Source of the DNA: Edaphobacillus lindanitolerans
GTDB taxonomy: Bacteria; Bacillota; Bacilli; Bacillales_A; Planococcaceae
Length of the DNA stretch: 64,000 nt
Direction: 5' to 3'
Assembly (NCBI RefSeq): GCF_900156305.1
Contig: NZ_FTPL01000002.1
Location: 496,001 to 560,000 of the forward strand
Shown: piece after piece, positions 56,379-64,000 of the stretch
Layout of the letters: each line of letters opens with the position of its first letter
Numbering within the stretch: position 1 is the stretch's first letter
Made by a program: the position numbers and the translations under genes
The notes under the pieces: generated by a model
The model's database searches: none
Told to the model about the DNA's origin: nothing
What the model saw: only the letters and a program-made list of their open reading frames with translations

Positions 56379-57317
56379 TTATCGGCGGCAAAGATCGCGG
56401 AGTGCGCGCGCCGCCCGTTCCGCCTCTTCCCAGTCCTTCGCGGAGGCACCGGCGGCCATCGCATGCCCGCCCCCGCCAAACTGCTTGGCCAGCGTGTTGA
56501 CGACCGGACCCTTGGATCGGAAGCGGAGCCGGATCTGGTCCGGCTCTTCCACCTTGAATAGCCAGGCCCGGATGCCTTTGACGATCCCCGGTGCGCTCAC
56601 GAGCTTTGCCGTATCCTGCGGCGTCAGCCCGAAACGCTCCATGATGTCCGCCGTGATCGTGACGACGGCAGCGCCGTTTTCGTCGATGTCGAGATTCTGA
56701 TAGATATATCCGTTCAGCTTCAGCAGCGGGGCATCCATTTCGAACATCGCATCATACAGTACGGTCCGGTCAAAATCCCGGGTGATGAGATCCGCTGCTG
56801 CCCGGAACGTATCCGCCGTCGTGGCCGGATAAACGAACCGGCCGGTATCACCGACGATTCCGGCGAACAGGAGGCGCGCAGCCGCTGCATCCATGCGCCA
56901 GCCGCGGCTTTCCGCCCCTTCCCGGAACAGGTCGTAGATCATCTCGCTCGTCGAGCTCTTGCCGGAGATCACCCACCGCAGATCGCCGTACCGGTCGTCG
57001 TCGGGATGATGATCGATTTTCAGGAGCGCGGCCCCCTCGGCATACCGGTCCCCGTCGATCCGTTCCGTGTTGGCCGTGTCGGTCACAATCACGAGCGCTC
57101 CGTCATAGATGCCGGCAGGCAGTTCATCCGGACCACCGAGATAGTCGAGCGACGGATCGGGCGTACCGGCCGCAAAAACGGATTTCCCCGGGTAGTTCGA
57201 CCGGATGATCTCCTTCAGGCCCAGCTGGGATCCGTATGCATCGGGATCCGGACGCACATGCCGATGGATGATGATTGTTTCGTATTGTTCAATCATGTCG
57301 ATGATTTGTCGCTTCAT
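56379..57317 (-). CDS. nrnA: NrnA, DHH-family nanoRNase / pAp phosphatase
   Basis: The protein has 312 residues. DHH motifs: HRHVRPDPDAYGS, TDTANTERIDGD, KIDHHPDDD and the DHHA1 signature GGGGHAMAAG. It degrades 2-5-mer RNA and dephosphorylates pAp from sulphur assimilation. It lies 16 bp upstream of dnaE and is probably co-transcribed. The B. subtilis ytrH-ytrI pair that I recall between these genes is absent. Confidence 0.95.
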   Translation of the reverse strand: MKRQIIDMIEQYETIIIHRHVRPDPDAYGSQLGLKEIIRSNYPGKSVFAAGTPDPSLDYLGGPDELPAGIYDGALVIVTDTANTERIDGDRYAEGAALLKIDHHPDDDRYGDLRWVISGKSSTSEMIYDLFREGAESRGWRMDAAAARLLFAGIVGDTGRFVYPATTADTFRAAADLITRDFDRTVLYDAMFEMDAPLLKLNGYIYQNLDIDENGAAVVTITADIMERFGLTPQDTAKLVSAPGIVKGIRAWLFKVEEPDQIRLRFRSKGPVVNTLAKQFGGGGHAMAAGASAKDWEEAERAARALRDLCRR

Positions 57318-57409
57318 GCGGTTTTCCTCCAGAATCGATGATTTCCATTCGCTTTACGGCCGGATACGATATACAATAAGGACAGTTTTGCTTGCAACGG
57401 AGGGATTAC

Positions 57410-57721
57410 ATGATCTTGAATATCGCCCTGATCGCCCTGATCGTCTTCTCGGCGATCGCGTATCTTTACTTTAAAACGAAGCAGTTCCGCACGACGCTGA
57501 CGGCGGAACGGCAGTACTACTCAAGCAGCGCATCGGCTGCGCTCGGCGCCCTGCTCGTGTCGTTCGGCGCCAACCAGCTGTTCCTGTTCAGGGGCACCGT
57601 CACGTACATCGTTACGGCCATCTTCATCCTGTTCGGACTGTATGTACTCGTTTTCAACCTGAAAGCCCGCCGGCATTACGCCGGTTTCCTCGAAGAGGAA
57701 CGGCGGCTGAATAAAAAGTGA
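57410..57721 (+). CDS. ytpI: YtpI-like membrane protein
   Basis: The protein has 103 residues, starting at ATG 57410 with GGAGGG 5-6 nt upstream. Three hydrophobic helices (1-20, 42-62, 68-86) are flanked by basic loops (YFKTKQFRTTLTAERQYY). It matches B. subtilis YtpI by sequence and place. Function unknown. Confidence 0.86.
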   Translation: MILNIALIALIVFSAIAYLYFKTKQFRTTLTAERQYYSSSASAALGALLVSFGANQLFLFRGTVTYIVTAIFILFGLYVLVFNLKARRHYAGFLEEERRLNKK

Positions 57722-57750
57722 TGCACATTCCGTGCATCGCTTTTTTTATC
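57719..57750. terminator. Terminator between convergent ytpI and ytoI
   Basis: GATGCAC-ATTCC-GTGCATC stem followed by CTTTTTTT on the plus strand, overlapping both gene ends. Confidence 0.85.
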
Positions 57751-59053
57751 GTTCAAACACCTGGAACATCATCATCGCTTTGCCGACAATGGACTCCCCC
57801 GAATAAACGGTAAAATCCATCTTCACGAAATGCCGGCTCGTATCGAGCAGTTCCGGCTCCACCCGGATTTCGCTGCCGAGCTGCACATGCTTCATGAAGT
57901 AGACCGTCATGTTCTCGACGACGCTCTCCCCGCGCTTCCGCTTCTTCAGCAGATGATCGGCGGATTCCGACAGCATGATCGTCAACGCCCCGTGGGACAG
58001 TGATCCGAGCGAATTCGTCATCCTCGGTGTCACCGTGAACGTGAACGACGACTCCCCGTCCCGGCTGTCCTCCATCTGCGACCGGACAAGATCTTCGATC
58101 GTTTCACCTTGATGGGGCTGCCGCTGTGCCACCTGGATGGCTTTCAGCACATCCTGCCGGCTGATCACCCCTCGCAGGATCTCGCCGGAGGAAACGACCG
58201 GCATCAGGTCGATCCCTTCCCAGATCATCCGGTGCGCGGCAGACGCCACGCTCATCTTCATGTTGGCCGAAATCGGCCTCGGCGTCATGACGCGCTCGAT
58301 CGGGACGCTTCCGTCCATCCCGATCACGTCTTTTGCGGTGACGATGCCGGCGAGCCGGCCGTTCTTCGTCGTGACCGGAAAGGCCCCGTGGGAGGTCGTG
58401 CGGTTGCTCGCATGGAAATCCGAGACATGGTCCTGGACGTCGAGAGTCGCCGTCACGTCGACCGGGACGACGATGTCCTCCACGAGAAGGATCTCCTTCT
58501 CGATCAGCTGGTCATAGATCGCCCGGTTGATCATCGTCGCGACCGTGAACGTGTCATAGCTCGTTGAAATGACCGGGAGCTCCACCTCATCGGCAAGCCG
58601 CTTCACTTCCTCTGATGCTTCAAAACCGCCCGTGATCAGCACGGCCGCACCGGCCCGGAGCCCGTTGTTGTGCACTTTCAGCCGGTTCCCTACGATGAGG
58701 AGGCTTCCCGGATCGGTATAGCGCAGCATATCCTCCATCTGCATCGCTCCGATAACGAACTTCGTCAGGGTCTTATGCAGCCCGTTCCGGCCGCCGAGCA
58801 CCTGGCCGTCGACAATATTCACCACCTCGGCAAATGTGAGCCGCTCGATGTTCTCTTTCTTCTTCTGCTCAATCCGGATTGTGCCGACCCGTTCGATCGT
58901 ATTGACGAGTTTCCGGTTTTCCGCTTCCTTGATGGCCCTGTAGGCCGTCCCCTCGCTGACTTCCATCTCCCGGGCAATCCGGCGGACGGATATTTTGTCG
59001 CCGACCGGCAGCCCCTCGATGAAACGGAGAATCATCTCATGTTTAGTCGCCAC
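57746..59053 (-). CDS. ytoI: YtoI, HTH-DRTGG-CBS-hotdog protein
   Basis: The protein has 435 residues (B. subtilis YtoI is about 439). Start GTG 59053 has AAAGGTG 5 nt upstream, and a -10 (TAAAAT) at 59090-59095 excludes longer starts. The order is winged helix (residues 1-60), DRTGG domain, a pair of CBS domains (VSDFHASNRTTSHGAFPVTT, VISRQDVLKAI) and a C-terminal hotdog thioesterase-like domain. CBS pairs usually bind adenosyl ligands. Role unknown; probably a ligand-sensing regulator or enzyme. Confidence 0.92.
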   Translation of the reverse strand: MATKHEMILRFIEGLPVGDKISVRRIAREMEVSEGTAYRAIKEAENRKLVNTIERVGTIRIEQKKKENIERLTFAEVVNIVDGQVLGGRNGLHKTLTKFVIGAMQMEDMLRYTDPGSLLIVGNRLKVHNNGLRAGAAVLITGGFEASEEVKRLADEVELPVISTSYDTFTVATMINRAIYDQLIEKEILLVEDIVVPVDVTATLDVQDHVSDFHASNRTTSHGAFPVTTKNGRLAGIVTAKDVIGMDGSVPIERVMTPRPISANMKMSVASAAHRMIWEGIDLMPVVSSGEILRGVISRQDVLKAIQVAQRQPHQGETIEDLVRSQMEDSRDGESSFTFTVTPRMTNSLGSLSHGALTIMLSESADHLLKKRKRGESVVENMTVYFMKHVQLGSEIRVEPELLDTSRHFVKMDFTVYSGESIVGKAMMMFQVFER

Positions 59054-59089
59054 ATCTTCACCTTTTCCCAAAACCGAATTCTGACTCCA

Positions 59090-59095
59090 TTTTAC
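59090..59095 (-). promoter_or_regulatory. -10 element of ytoI
   Basis: TAAAAT on the minus strand, 37 bp before the GTG start. No good -35 is seen. Confidence 0.5.
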
Positions 59096-59119
59096 CATAG
59101 AAGACGGAAAGCTCATCTT

Positions 59120-59212
59120 ATTGGCCTATTTAGATATGGCGGGGACGGAGTTGCCGGTCTTTTGAATGAAGAACAAGGACTATTTTTAATTCGAATGCTT
59201 ATTAAATATTAG
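59120..59212 (+). pseudogene. Possible 3' remnant of a decayed gene
   Basis: An AT-rich frame ends with a protein-like C-terminus (LLNEEQGLFLIRMLIKY, then TAG) but has no start or ribosome site and runs into the ytoI promoter region upstream. It may be what is left of a gene brought in with the following VOC gene. Chance cannot be excluded. Confidence 0.25.
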
Positions 59213-59272
59213 AGGATGCCCCTAATAGAGTGAAGAATCATATGATGAACAAATAAAACACAGGAGGCAGCC

Positions 59273-59668
59273 ATGACTCATCTCATTTCACATGTTGCAA
59301 CATTGGAGATCCCTGTTGCAAATTTAGAGGAATCCATCAGTTTTTATACCGATATCCTGGGCGCCGAACTCCACTTCCAGGGAGAAAAAAATGCGATGCT
59401 TACGATGCATTCAAAAGGGGTCCCCACGATTTTCCTCGTTGAAACTGAAGAAATTAAGGGGTTATCATTCAAAAACACGGATACCGGGATCGTTCATAGC
59501 GTAATCGACTTTTATACTCCTTCCCTAAAGGAATTACATGAGTGGCTGAAAGGAAAACAGGTGGAAGTGGGTCCTTTGAATTTACAAGGAGAATCCGGCG
59601 GTTTTGGATTTAAAGATCCTTCCGGCAATTGGCTGAGCGCCTGCAACATCCTTCATCCGGGACAATAA
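59273..59668 (+). CDS. VOC family protein (glyoxalase-like), likely acquired
   Basis: The protein has 131 residues with CACAGGAGGCAGCC before the ATG. It is a single VOC fold: ATLEIPVANLEESISFYTDILG at the start and FGFKDPSGNWLSACN at the end. The usual final metal Glu position is not evident in the DPSGNWLS segment. Many relatives are bleomycin-resistance or glyoxalase-like proteins of unknown reaction. The gene and its flanks are visibly AT-richer than all neighbours, suggesting recent transfer. Confidence 0.85.
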   Translation: MTHLISHVATLEIPVANLEESISFYTDILGAELHFQGEKNAMLTMHSKGVPTIFLVETEEIKGLSFKNTDTGIVHSVIDFYTPSLKELHEWLKGKQVEVGPLNLQGESGGFGFKDPSGNWLSACNILHPGQ

Positions 59669-59724
59669 CCATTTGAGTTATAAGCTGATGGCTTCCTGTC
59701 AAATGCCGAAAGCCGGAACAAACA

Positions 59725-59759
59725 CAAAATCAGGTCCGGACAGATGACGTCCGGACCTG
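59725..59759 (-). terminator. Terminator of ytkL
   Basis: CAGGTCCGGAC / GTCCGGACCTG perfect stem with ATTTTG on the minus side. Confidence 0.7.
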
Positions 59760-59771
59760 ATTCATATGCCG

Positions 59772-59803
59772 CCCCGGCAGTGAATTCCGGGGTTTTTGTT
59801 TTA
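59772..59803 (+). terminator. Terminator of the VOC gene
   Basis: CCCCGG-CAGTGAATT-CCGGGG followed by TTTTTGTTTT on the plus strand. Confidence 0.75.
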
Positions 59804-59819
59804 TTCCGTTCCGGGCTGC

Positions 59820-60503
59820 TCAGAGTTGAATGCCCTCTCCGGCTTTCAGGATCCGCACGTCCGTGCCTTCGACGAGCTGTTTGAACTGCCCGGGGTCCTG
59901 CTTGATCGGCGGGAAGGTGTCATAGTGAACGGGCACCGCGATCTTCGGCCTGATGAGACCGACTGCATAGGCGGCGTCTTCCGGGCCCATCGTGAAGTTG
60001 TCACCGATCGGAACGAAGGCGATGTCGGCCGGATGGCGCTTGCCGATCAGCTCCATGTCCGAGAACAGCGCCGTGTCCCCGACATGGTAGACCGTCTTTC
60101 CTTCCGCCATGAACAGGACGCCCGCCGGCATTCCGGTATAGATGATCTCCTGTTCGTCCTCCTTGATGAAGGAGGAGCCGTGGAACGCCTGGGTGAATTT
60201 CACGCGTCCGAAGTCGAACTCGAAGGAGCCCCCGATATGCATCGGGTGGGTTTCGATCCCCTGCCAGGACAGCCAGACCGCGAGCTCGTTCGGGGCGACG
60301 ACGAGGGCACCGCTCCGCTTCGCCAGTTCCACCGTGTCTCCGACATGGTCGCCGTGTCCGTGGGTCAGCAGGATGGCGTCGGGATTCTCTTCCTCCGCTT
60401 TCAGGTCCGTGAGCCCGTTGCCCGTGATGAACGGATCGATGAGGATCGTATGGTTCTCTGTCCGGATCTTTACGACCGAGTGGCCGTGATAGGATACATA
60501 CAT
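59820..60503 (-). CDS. ytkL: UPF0173 metallo-beta-lactamase-fold hydrolase (YtkL)
   Basis: The protein has 227 residues. The metal ligands are in [22 protein letters not shown] and VPVHYDTFP, as in the metal-dependent hydrolase family UPF0173. No signal peptide, so cytosolic. Natural substrate unknown. Divergent from the M24 peptidase gene, a neighbour in other Bacillales too. Confidence 0.93.
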   Translation of the reverse strand: MYVSYHGHSVVKIRTENHTILIDPFITGNGLTDLKAEEENPDAILLTHGHGDHVGDTVELAKRSGALVVAPNELAVWLSWQGIETHPMHIGGSFEFDFGRVKFTQAFHGSSFIKEDEQEIIYTGMPAGVLFMAEGKTVYHVGDTALFSDMELIGKRHPADIAFVPIGDNFTMGPEDAAYAVGLIRPKIAVPVHYDTFPPIKQDPGQFKQLVEGTDVRILKAGEGIQL

Positions 60504-60577
60504 GAAAAAAACTCCTTTCCGTGTTTCTCGCTCGGTTCCCTGATTCGACAGCTGTGCACGGATTCCTTCTTTTTTGC

Positions 60578-60583
60578 TATGAT
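60578..60583 (+). promoter_or_regulatory. -10 element of the M24 peptidase gene
   Basis: TATGAT, 31 bp before the TTG start. The -35 is weak. Confidence 0.5.
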
Positions 60584-60613
60584 GAGAAGGAATCAGAAAG
60601 GCTGGTGGATGAT

Positions 60614-61708
60614 TTGGACAAACTGAACGAAGTGACGAATTACCTGAAGGAGAACGGAATCGACGCGGCTTTCATTACAACGCCGGATAATGTTTTTTAC
60701 CTGTCCGGTTTCATGAGCGACCCGCACGAGCGGCTGCTCGCCGTTGCCGTGTTCAAAGACGCAGAACCATTCATCATTGCCCCGAAAATGGAAGTGCCTG
60801 ACGTCAAGGCGGCCGGCTGGACCGGCGGCGTCATCGGACATGAAGACACCGACGATGCATGGGAGATCGTTGCAAATGCCGTCAAGGAACGCGATGTCCA
60901 TCCAGCGTCCATTGCCGTCGAGAAAGTCCACATGAACGTCGAGCGGTTCGAACGGCTGTCCACGCTGTACCCGGAAGCCTCGTTCACCGGACTGGACGAC
61001 AAGCTCAATGCAATGCGCAACATCAAAGGCGAAGACGAGCTGGAAAAATTGCGCAAGGCCGCCGAGCTCGCGGACTACGCGGTCGAAGTCGGCTGCCGGG
61101 AAATCGCCGAAGGCAAAACCGAGCTGGAGATCCTCATGGCGATTGAGTTTGAAATGAAGAAAAAAGGCGTTTCGCACATGTCGTTCGATACGATGGTGCT
61201 GAGCGGGCCGAAGACGGCTTCCCCTCACGGAAATCCGGGTACCCGAAAGATCCAGAAGGGCGACTTTGTCCTGTTCGACCTCGGCGTTGTGTGGGAAGGA
61301 TACTGCTCCGACATCACCCGCACCGTTTCATTCGGGGAGCCGACGGACAAGCAGCGCGAGATCTATGAAACCGTGCGCCGCGCCGAACAGGCGGCCGTCG
61401 ATGCAGTGAAGCCGGGCATCCGTGCAATGGACCTCGACAAAACCGCACGCGACGTCATCACGGAAGCGGGCTACGGCCAATACTTCACGCACCGTCTCGG
61501 CCATGGTCTCGGCATCTCCGTCCATGAATTCCCGTCGATCCACGGCGCAAATGAAATCGAACTCCAGGAAGGCATGGTCTTCACGATTGAACCGGGTATC
61601 TACCATCCCGACGTGACCGGGGTCCGGATCGAAGACGATGTGGTTGTAACGGCAGATGGTGTGGAAGTGCTCACGAAGTTCCCGAAAGAACTGCAGATCA
61701 TCGGCTGA
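60614..61708 (+). CDS. M24 family Xaa-Pro peptidase
   Basis: The protein has 364 residues from TTG 60614, which has GGTGG 5 nt upstream. GTG 60605 is an alternative, and transcription probably starts near 60590, so longer versions are excluded. A creatinase-like N-terminal domain precedes the pita-bread catalytic domain. Its metal ligands are in [18 protein letters not shown] (two Asp), [13 protein letters not shown] (His), FTIEPGIY (Glu) and GVRIEDDV (Glu). It cleaves the bond before Pro in short peptides. Confidence 0.93.
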   Translation: MDKLNEVTNYLKENGIDAAFITTPDNVFYLSGFMSDPHERLLAVAVFKDAEPFIIAPKMEVPDVKAAGWTGGVIGHEDTDDAWEIVANAVKERDVHPASIAVEKVHMNVERFERLSTLYPEASFTGLDDKLNAMRNIKGEDELEKLRKAAELADYAVEVGCREIAEGKTELEILMAIEFEMKKKGVSHMSFDTMVLSGPKTASPHGNPGTRKIQKGDFVLFDLGVVWEGYCSDITRTVSFGEPTDKQREIYETVRRAEQAAVDAVKPGIRAMDLDKTARDVITEAGYGQYFTHRLGHGLGISVHEFPSIHGANEIELQEGMVFTIEPGIYHPDVTGVRIEDDVVVTADGVEVLTKFPKELQIIG

Positions 61709-61725
61709 ATGAAATAAGAAATGAC

Positions 61726-61767
61726 AAGGAGCCGTCCGGCATAATGCCGGACGGCTCCTTTGTTGTT
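61726..61767. terminator. Bidirectional terminator between the M24 peptidase gene and ald
   Basis: A 17-bp perfect stem AAGGAGCCGTCCGGCAT / ATGCCGGACGGCTCCTT with T-rich sequence after it. Confidence 0.88.
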
Positions 61768-61772
61768 CACAT

Positions 61773-62888
61773 TCAGTTCAGCAGCGAATCGACCGGGACA
61801 TATTCACGGCCCTGATCATCGGCAACGGCTTTGTACGTTACATGGCCCCCGAGCGTATTGAAGCCTTTGCGCAATGCTTCATTGTCGAGTGCGGCCTGTT
61901 TCCAGCCTTTGTTCGCGATCTGGAGCGCGTACGGCACTGTCACGTTCGTGAGCGCCATCGTCGATGTGCGCGGAACGGCGCCCGGCATGTTGGCGACCGC
62001 GTAGTGGACGACGCCGTGCTTTTCGTACGTCGGGTCGTCGTGCGTCGTGATCCGGTCGCTCGTCTCGAAGATGCCGCCCTGGTCGATCGCGATGTCGACG
62101 AGCACGGAGCCCGGCTGCATCGACTTCACCATCTCTTCGGTGACGAGCTTCGGCGCCTTCGCGCCCGGAATCAGCACCGCACCGATGACGAGGTCGGCGT
62201 CCTTCACGGCCTCCGCGATGTTGAACGGGTTGGACATGAGCGTCTGGATGTCGTTCCCGTACTGGTCGTCGAGCTGGCGGAGACGTTCCGGGCTCAGGTC
62301 GATGACCGTCACCTGCGCGCCCATGCCGACGGCGACGCGAGCAGCGTTCGCACCGGCCATGCCGCCGCCGATGACGGCGACCTTGCCGCGGCTGACGCCC
62401 GGGACGCCGGCAAGGAGGATCCCCTTGCCGCCGTTCGTGCGCTGAAGGAACTGGGCGCCGATCTGCGTCGCCATGCGGCCCGCGACCTCGCTCATCGGCG
62501 AGAGGAGCGGCAGCGAGCGGTTCGGCAGCTGGACGGTTTCATAGGCGATGCCGACCACTTTATTTTCAAGCAGCGCAGCCGTCAATTCCTCTTCAGGTGC
62601 CAGATGCAGGTAGGTGAACAGGATGAGTCCTTCGCGGAAATAACGGTATTCCTCCCGGACCGGCTCCTTCACCTTCATGACCATCTCGGCAGCCCAGGCC
62701 TCTTCTGCCGTTTCGACGATGACTGCCCCCGCTTCCCGGTAGTCGGCGTCGGTGAATCCGGAACCTTCGCCGGCTCCCTTCTCGATCAGAACTTCATGGC
62801 CGGCCAATTCGAGCGTGACGACGCCGGCCGGCGTCATGGCCACGCGATTTTCATTGTTCTTGACTTCCTTTGGTACACCGATGCGCAT
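61773..62888 (-). CDS. ald: Alanine dehydrogenase
   Basis: The protein has 371 residues, full length, with TAGGAGGG upstream. [20 protein letters not shown] contains the substrate Arg and Lys region; [10 protein letters not shown] follows; the NAD-binding Rossmann is [21 protein letters not shown]. It reversibly deaminates L-alanine to pyruvate and ammonia, used for alanine catabolism. Monocistronic. Confidence 0.98.
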   Translation of the reverse strand: MRIGVPKEVKNNENRVAMTPAGVVTLELAGHEVLIEKGAGEGSGFTDADYREAGAVIVETAEEAWAAEMVMKVKEPVREEYRYFREGLILFTYLHLAPEEELTAALLENKVVGIAYETVQLPNRSLPLLSPMSEVAGRMATQIGAQFLQRTNGGKGILLAGVPGVSRGKVAVIGGGMAGANAARVAVGMGAQVTVIDLSPERLRQLDDQYGNDIQTLMSNPFNIAEAVKDADLVIGAVLIPGAKAPKLVTEEMVKSMQPGSVLVDIAIDQGGIFETSDRITTHDDPTYEKHGVVHYAVANMPGAVPRTSTMALTNVTVPYALQIANKGWKQAALDNEALRKGFNTLGGHVTYKAVADDQGREYVPVDSLLN

Positions 62889-63106
62889 TCCTAAACCCTC
62901 CTACAATAATCCCATTGTCGCTCACCAGCCGGACGGAAGCCCGTCCTCTGCTTTTGCTCTTCCATTCTATCACGTTTGCCGAATGTTGAAAGCATTTCAA
63001 ATATGAAATACCGACACAGAATCGACAGAAACAGCCTGGCTTCCCGGAGGAATCGGCACTGCCGCCGTCGAATAAAGTAAGTAAGATCCAGAAGGAGGGA
63101 AAGCAG

Positions 63107-63574
63107 ATGACACTCAACTACAAGCATATCCTCGTCGCCGTCGACGGCTCGAAAGAAGCGGAATGGGCATTCAAGAAGTCGATCGGCATCGCCAAGAGGA
63201 ACAGCGCAACCCTGAATCTCGTAAACATCATCGACACCCGTTCTTTTGCTGCCGTGGAGGCTTATGACCGGTCCATCGCGGAACGTGCCCAGGGCTTTGC
63301 CCAGCAGCTGCTTTCGGACTACAGAACGGAAGCCGAGCAGGCCGGCGTCAAAGACGTCAACATCATCGTGGAATACGGCTCGCCGAAGACGATGATCCCG
63401 CGGGACGTTTCCAAGAAAGTCGAAGCCGACCTGATCATCTGCGGGGCGACCGGCCTGAATGCGGTCGAACGCTTCCTGATCGGCAGCATCTCCGAGACGA
63501 TCGTCCGGAGCGCCAAGTGTGACGTCCTCGTCGTCCGCACCGAAGAAAAGGAAATCGCGGCGACCGAAGAGTGA
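63107..63574 (+). CDS. Universal stress protein (UspA family)
   Basis: The protein has 155 residues with AAGGAGGG before the ATG. The UspA fold carries the ATP-binding motif G-x2-G-x9-G-S (GATGLNAVERFLIGSISETIV) and N-terminal ILVAVDGS. ATP-binding Usp proteins accumulate under stress or growth arrest; the exact role is unknown. Confidence 0.95.
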   Translation: MTLNYKHILVAVDGSKEAEWAFKKSIGIAKRNSATLNLVNIIDTRSFAAVEAYDRSIAERAQGFAQQLLSDYRTEAEQAGVKDVNIIVEYGSPKTMIPRDVSKKVEADLIICGATGLNAVERFLIGSISETIVRSAKCDVLVVRTEEKEIAATEE

Positions 63575-63605
63575 CCGCTCCCTCATCCGGCCGCTGAAAA
63601 AGAAG

Positions 63606-63646
63606 AGGCGAGATTGCCCCCGACCGGGACGCAATCTCGCCTTTTT
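63606..63646 (+). terminator. Terminator of the universal stress protein gene
   Basis: AGGCGAGATTGC / GCAATCTCGCCT stem followed by TTTTT. The stem sequence is nearly the same as that of the gapB terminator. Confidence 0.88.
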
Positions 63647-63695
63647 GAGCGTGGGGGCCGGCCTCCCTTCTCTGCAGAGAGAAGTGTGGGCCTTT

Positions 63696-63816
63696 CTTTA
63701 CTTAGAGGGCGTCTTTCTTTACTTTGAGGGCGTCTTTCTTAACTTAGACAGCATCTTTCTTAACATACAGCCCTTCTTTCTTAACCTACAGGCCGTTATT
63801 CTTAACATACACCCGA
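63696..63816. repeat. Five to six 21-bp repeats of the TTAAGAA family, inverted
   Basis: CTTTAC/CTTAAC cores occur at 63696, 63717, 63738, 63759, 63780 and 63801, exactly 21 bp apart. Read on the minus strand the unit is about TTAAGAAAGACGCCCTCTAAG, closely matching the array at 31788. It lies between two facing terminators. Confidence 0.9.
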
Positions 63817-63838
63817 TAACCCCCTCCCCGCAGCGGAA

Positions 63839-63879
63839 ACAAAAAGAGCCAACACGCCGGAACGGCGGTGTTGGCTCTA
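63839..63879 (-). terminator. Terminator of the gene entering from the right edge
   Basis: AGAGCCAACACCGCCG / CGGCGTGTTGGCTCT stem on the minus strand followed by TTTTTG. Confidence 0.85.
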
Positions 63880-63924
63880 TTAGACTTTTTCAACGGCCGC
63901 GTAAAGCAGACGGATGCCGGATGC

Positions 63925-64000
63925 TCAATTGCTGTCCGTCTTGTAGCCGTTCTCCTCCGCCCAGGCGTCCACCTTTGCGAAGAAGCTCTCCAGTGCACGG
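63925..64000 (-). CDS. C-terminal end of an unidentified protein
   Basis: Only the last 25 codons are in the window. They end ALESFFAKVDAWAEENGY plus a polar tail and a TGA at 63925, followed by a good terminator. The amphipathic helix is protein-like, but the family cannot be named from this piece. Confidence 0.6.
   Translation of the reverse strand, partial: RALESFFAKVDAWAEENGYKTDSN

Overview
The window is a compact bacterial chromosome segment of moderately high GC (roughly mid-50s % by eye). Gene order matches the conserved Bacillales backbone seen in Bacillus subtilis: ysdB, ysdA, rplT, rpmI, infC, thrS, dnaI, dnaB, nrdR, speD, gapB, coaE, mutM, polA, phoR, phoP, mdh, icd, citZ, ytvI, fxsA, pyk, pfkA, accA, accD, dnaE, nrnA, ytpI, ytoI. 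High GC, the protein sequences and the absence of sporulation-linked genes that B. subtilis carries inside this backbone suggest a non-sporulating Planococcaceae relative (inference). There are no rRNA or tRNA genes, prophage, insertion sequences or CRISPR.

Region 1 (1-24 kb) is more variable. It holds the end of an M3 oligoendopeptidase, a nucleobase permease, an amino acid permease, an autoregulated MerR/TipAS regulator, a YyaL-type thioredoxin-fold protein, a phosphodiesterase, a phosphatase, an endonuclease/exonuclease/phosphatase-fold protein, HelD, a ba3-type cytochrome oxidase operon next to an Fnr-type regulator, YpsA, a PadR/HAAS-DUF4097 pair, and YsdB/YsdA.

Region 2 (24-63.6 kb) is the housekeeping backbone. 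It covers translation (L20, L35, IF-3, ThrRS with T-box), primosome loading and dNTP control (DnaI, DnaB, NrdR), polyamine synthesis and gluconeogenesis (SpeD, GapB), CoA synthesis and DNA repair (CoaE, MutM, PolA), HflK/HflC, PhoP-PhoR, the TCA block (Mdh, Icd, CitZ), glycolysis and fatty acid initiation (Pyk, PfkA, AccA, AccD), DnaE, NrnA, YtoI, YtkL, an M24 peptidase, alanine dehydrogenase and a universal stress protein.

Several regulatory sites can be read directly: a 19-bp-spacer MerR promoter, two PadR-type operators, an Fnr box at -41.5 of the ba3 operon, two CcpN-like boxes before gapB, a FadR-type operator before the acc genes, a thrS T-box, the infC attenuator with an AUU start, and strong promoters for citZ, speD and padR.

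The least explained parts are non-coding: a promoter-driven, terminator-bounded structured RNA candidate upstream of ypsA; a four-copy ~120-bp element whose alternating units covary in their stems; and four arrays of 20/21-bp repeats lying between operons. Two unlisted small genes also stand out: a 27-residue membrane peptide at the end of the ba3 operon and a 51-residue zinc-ribbon protein overlapping the 5' end of fnr.
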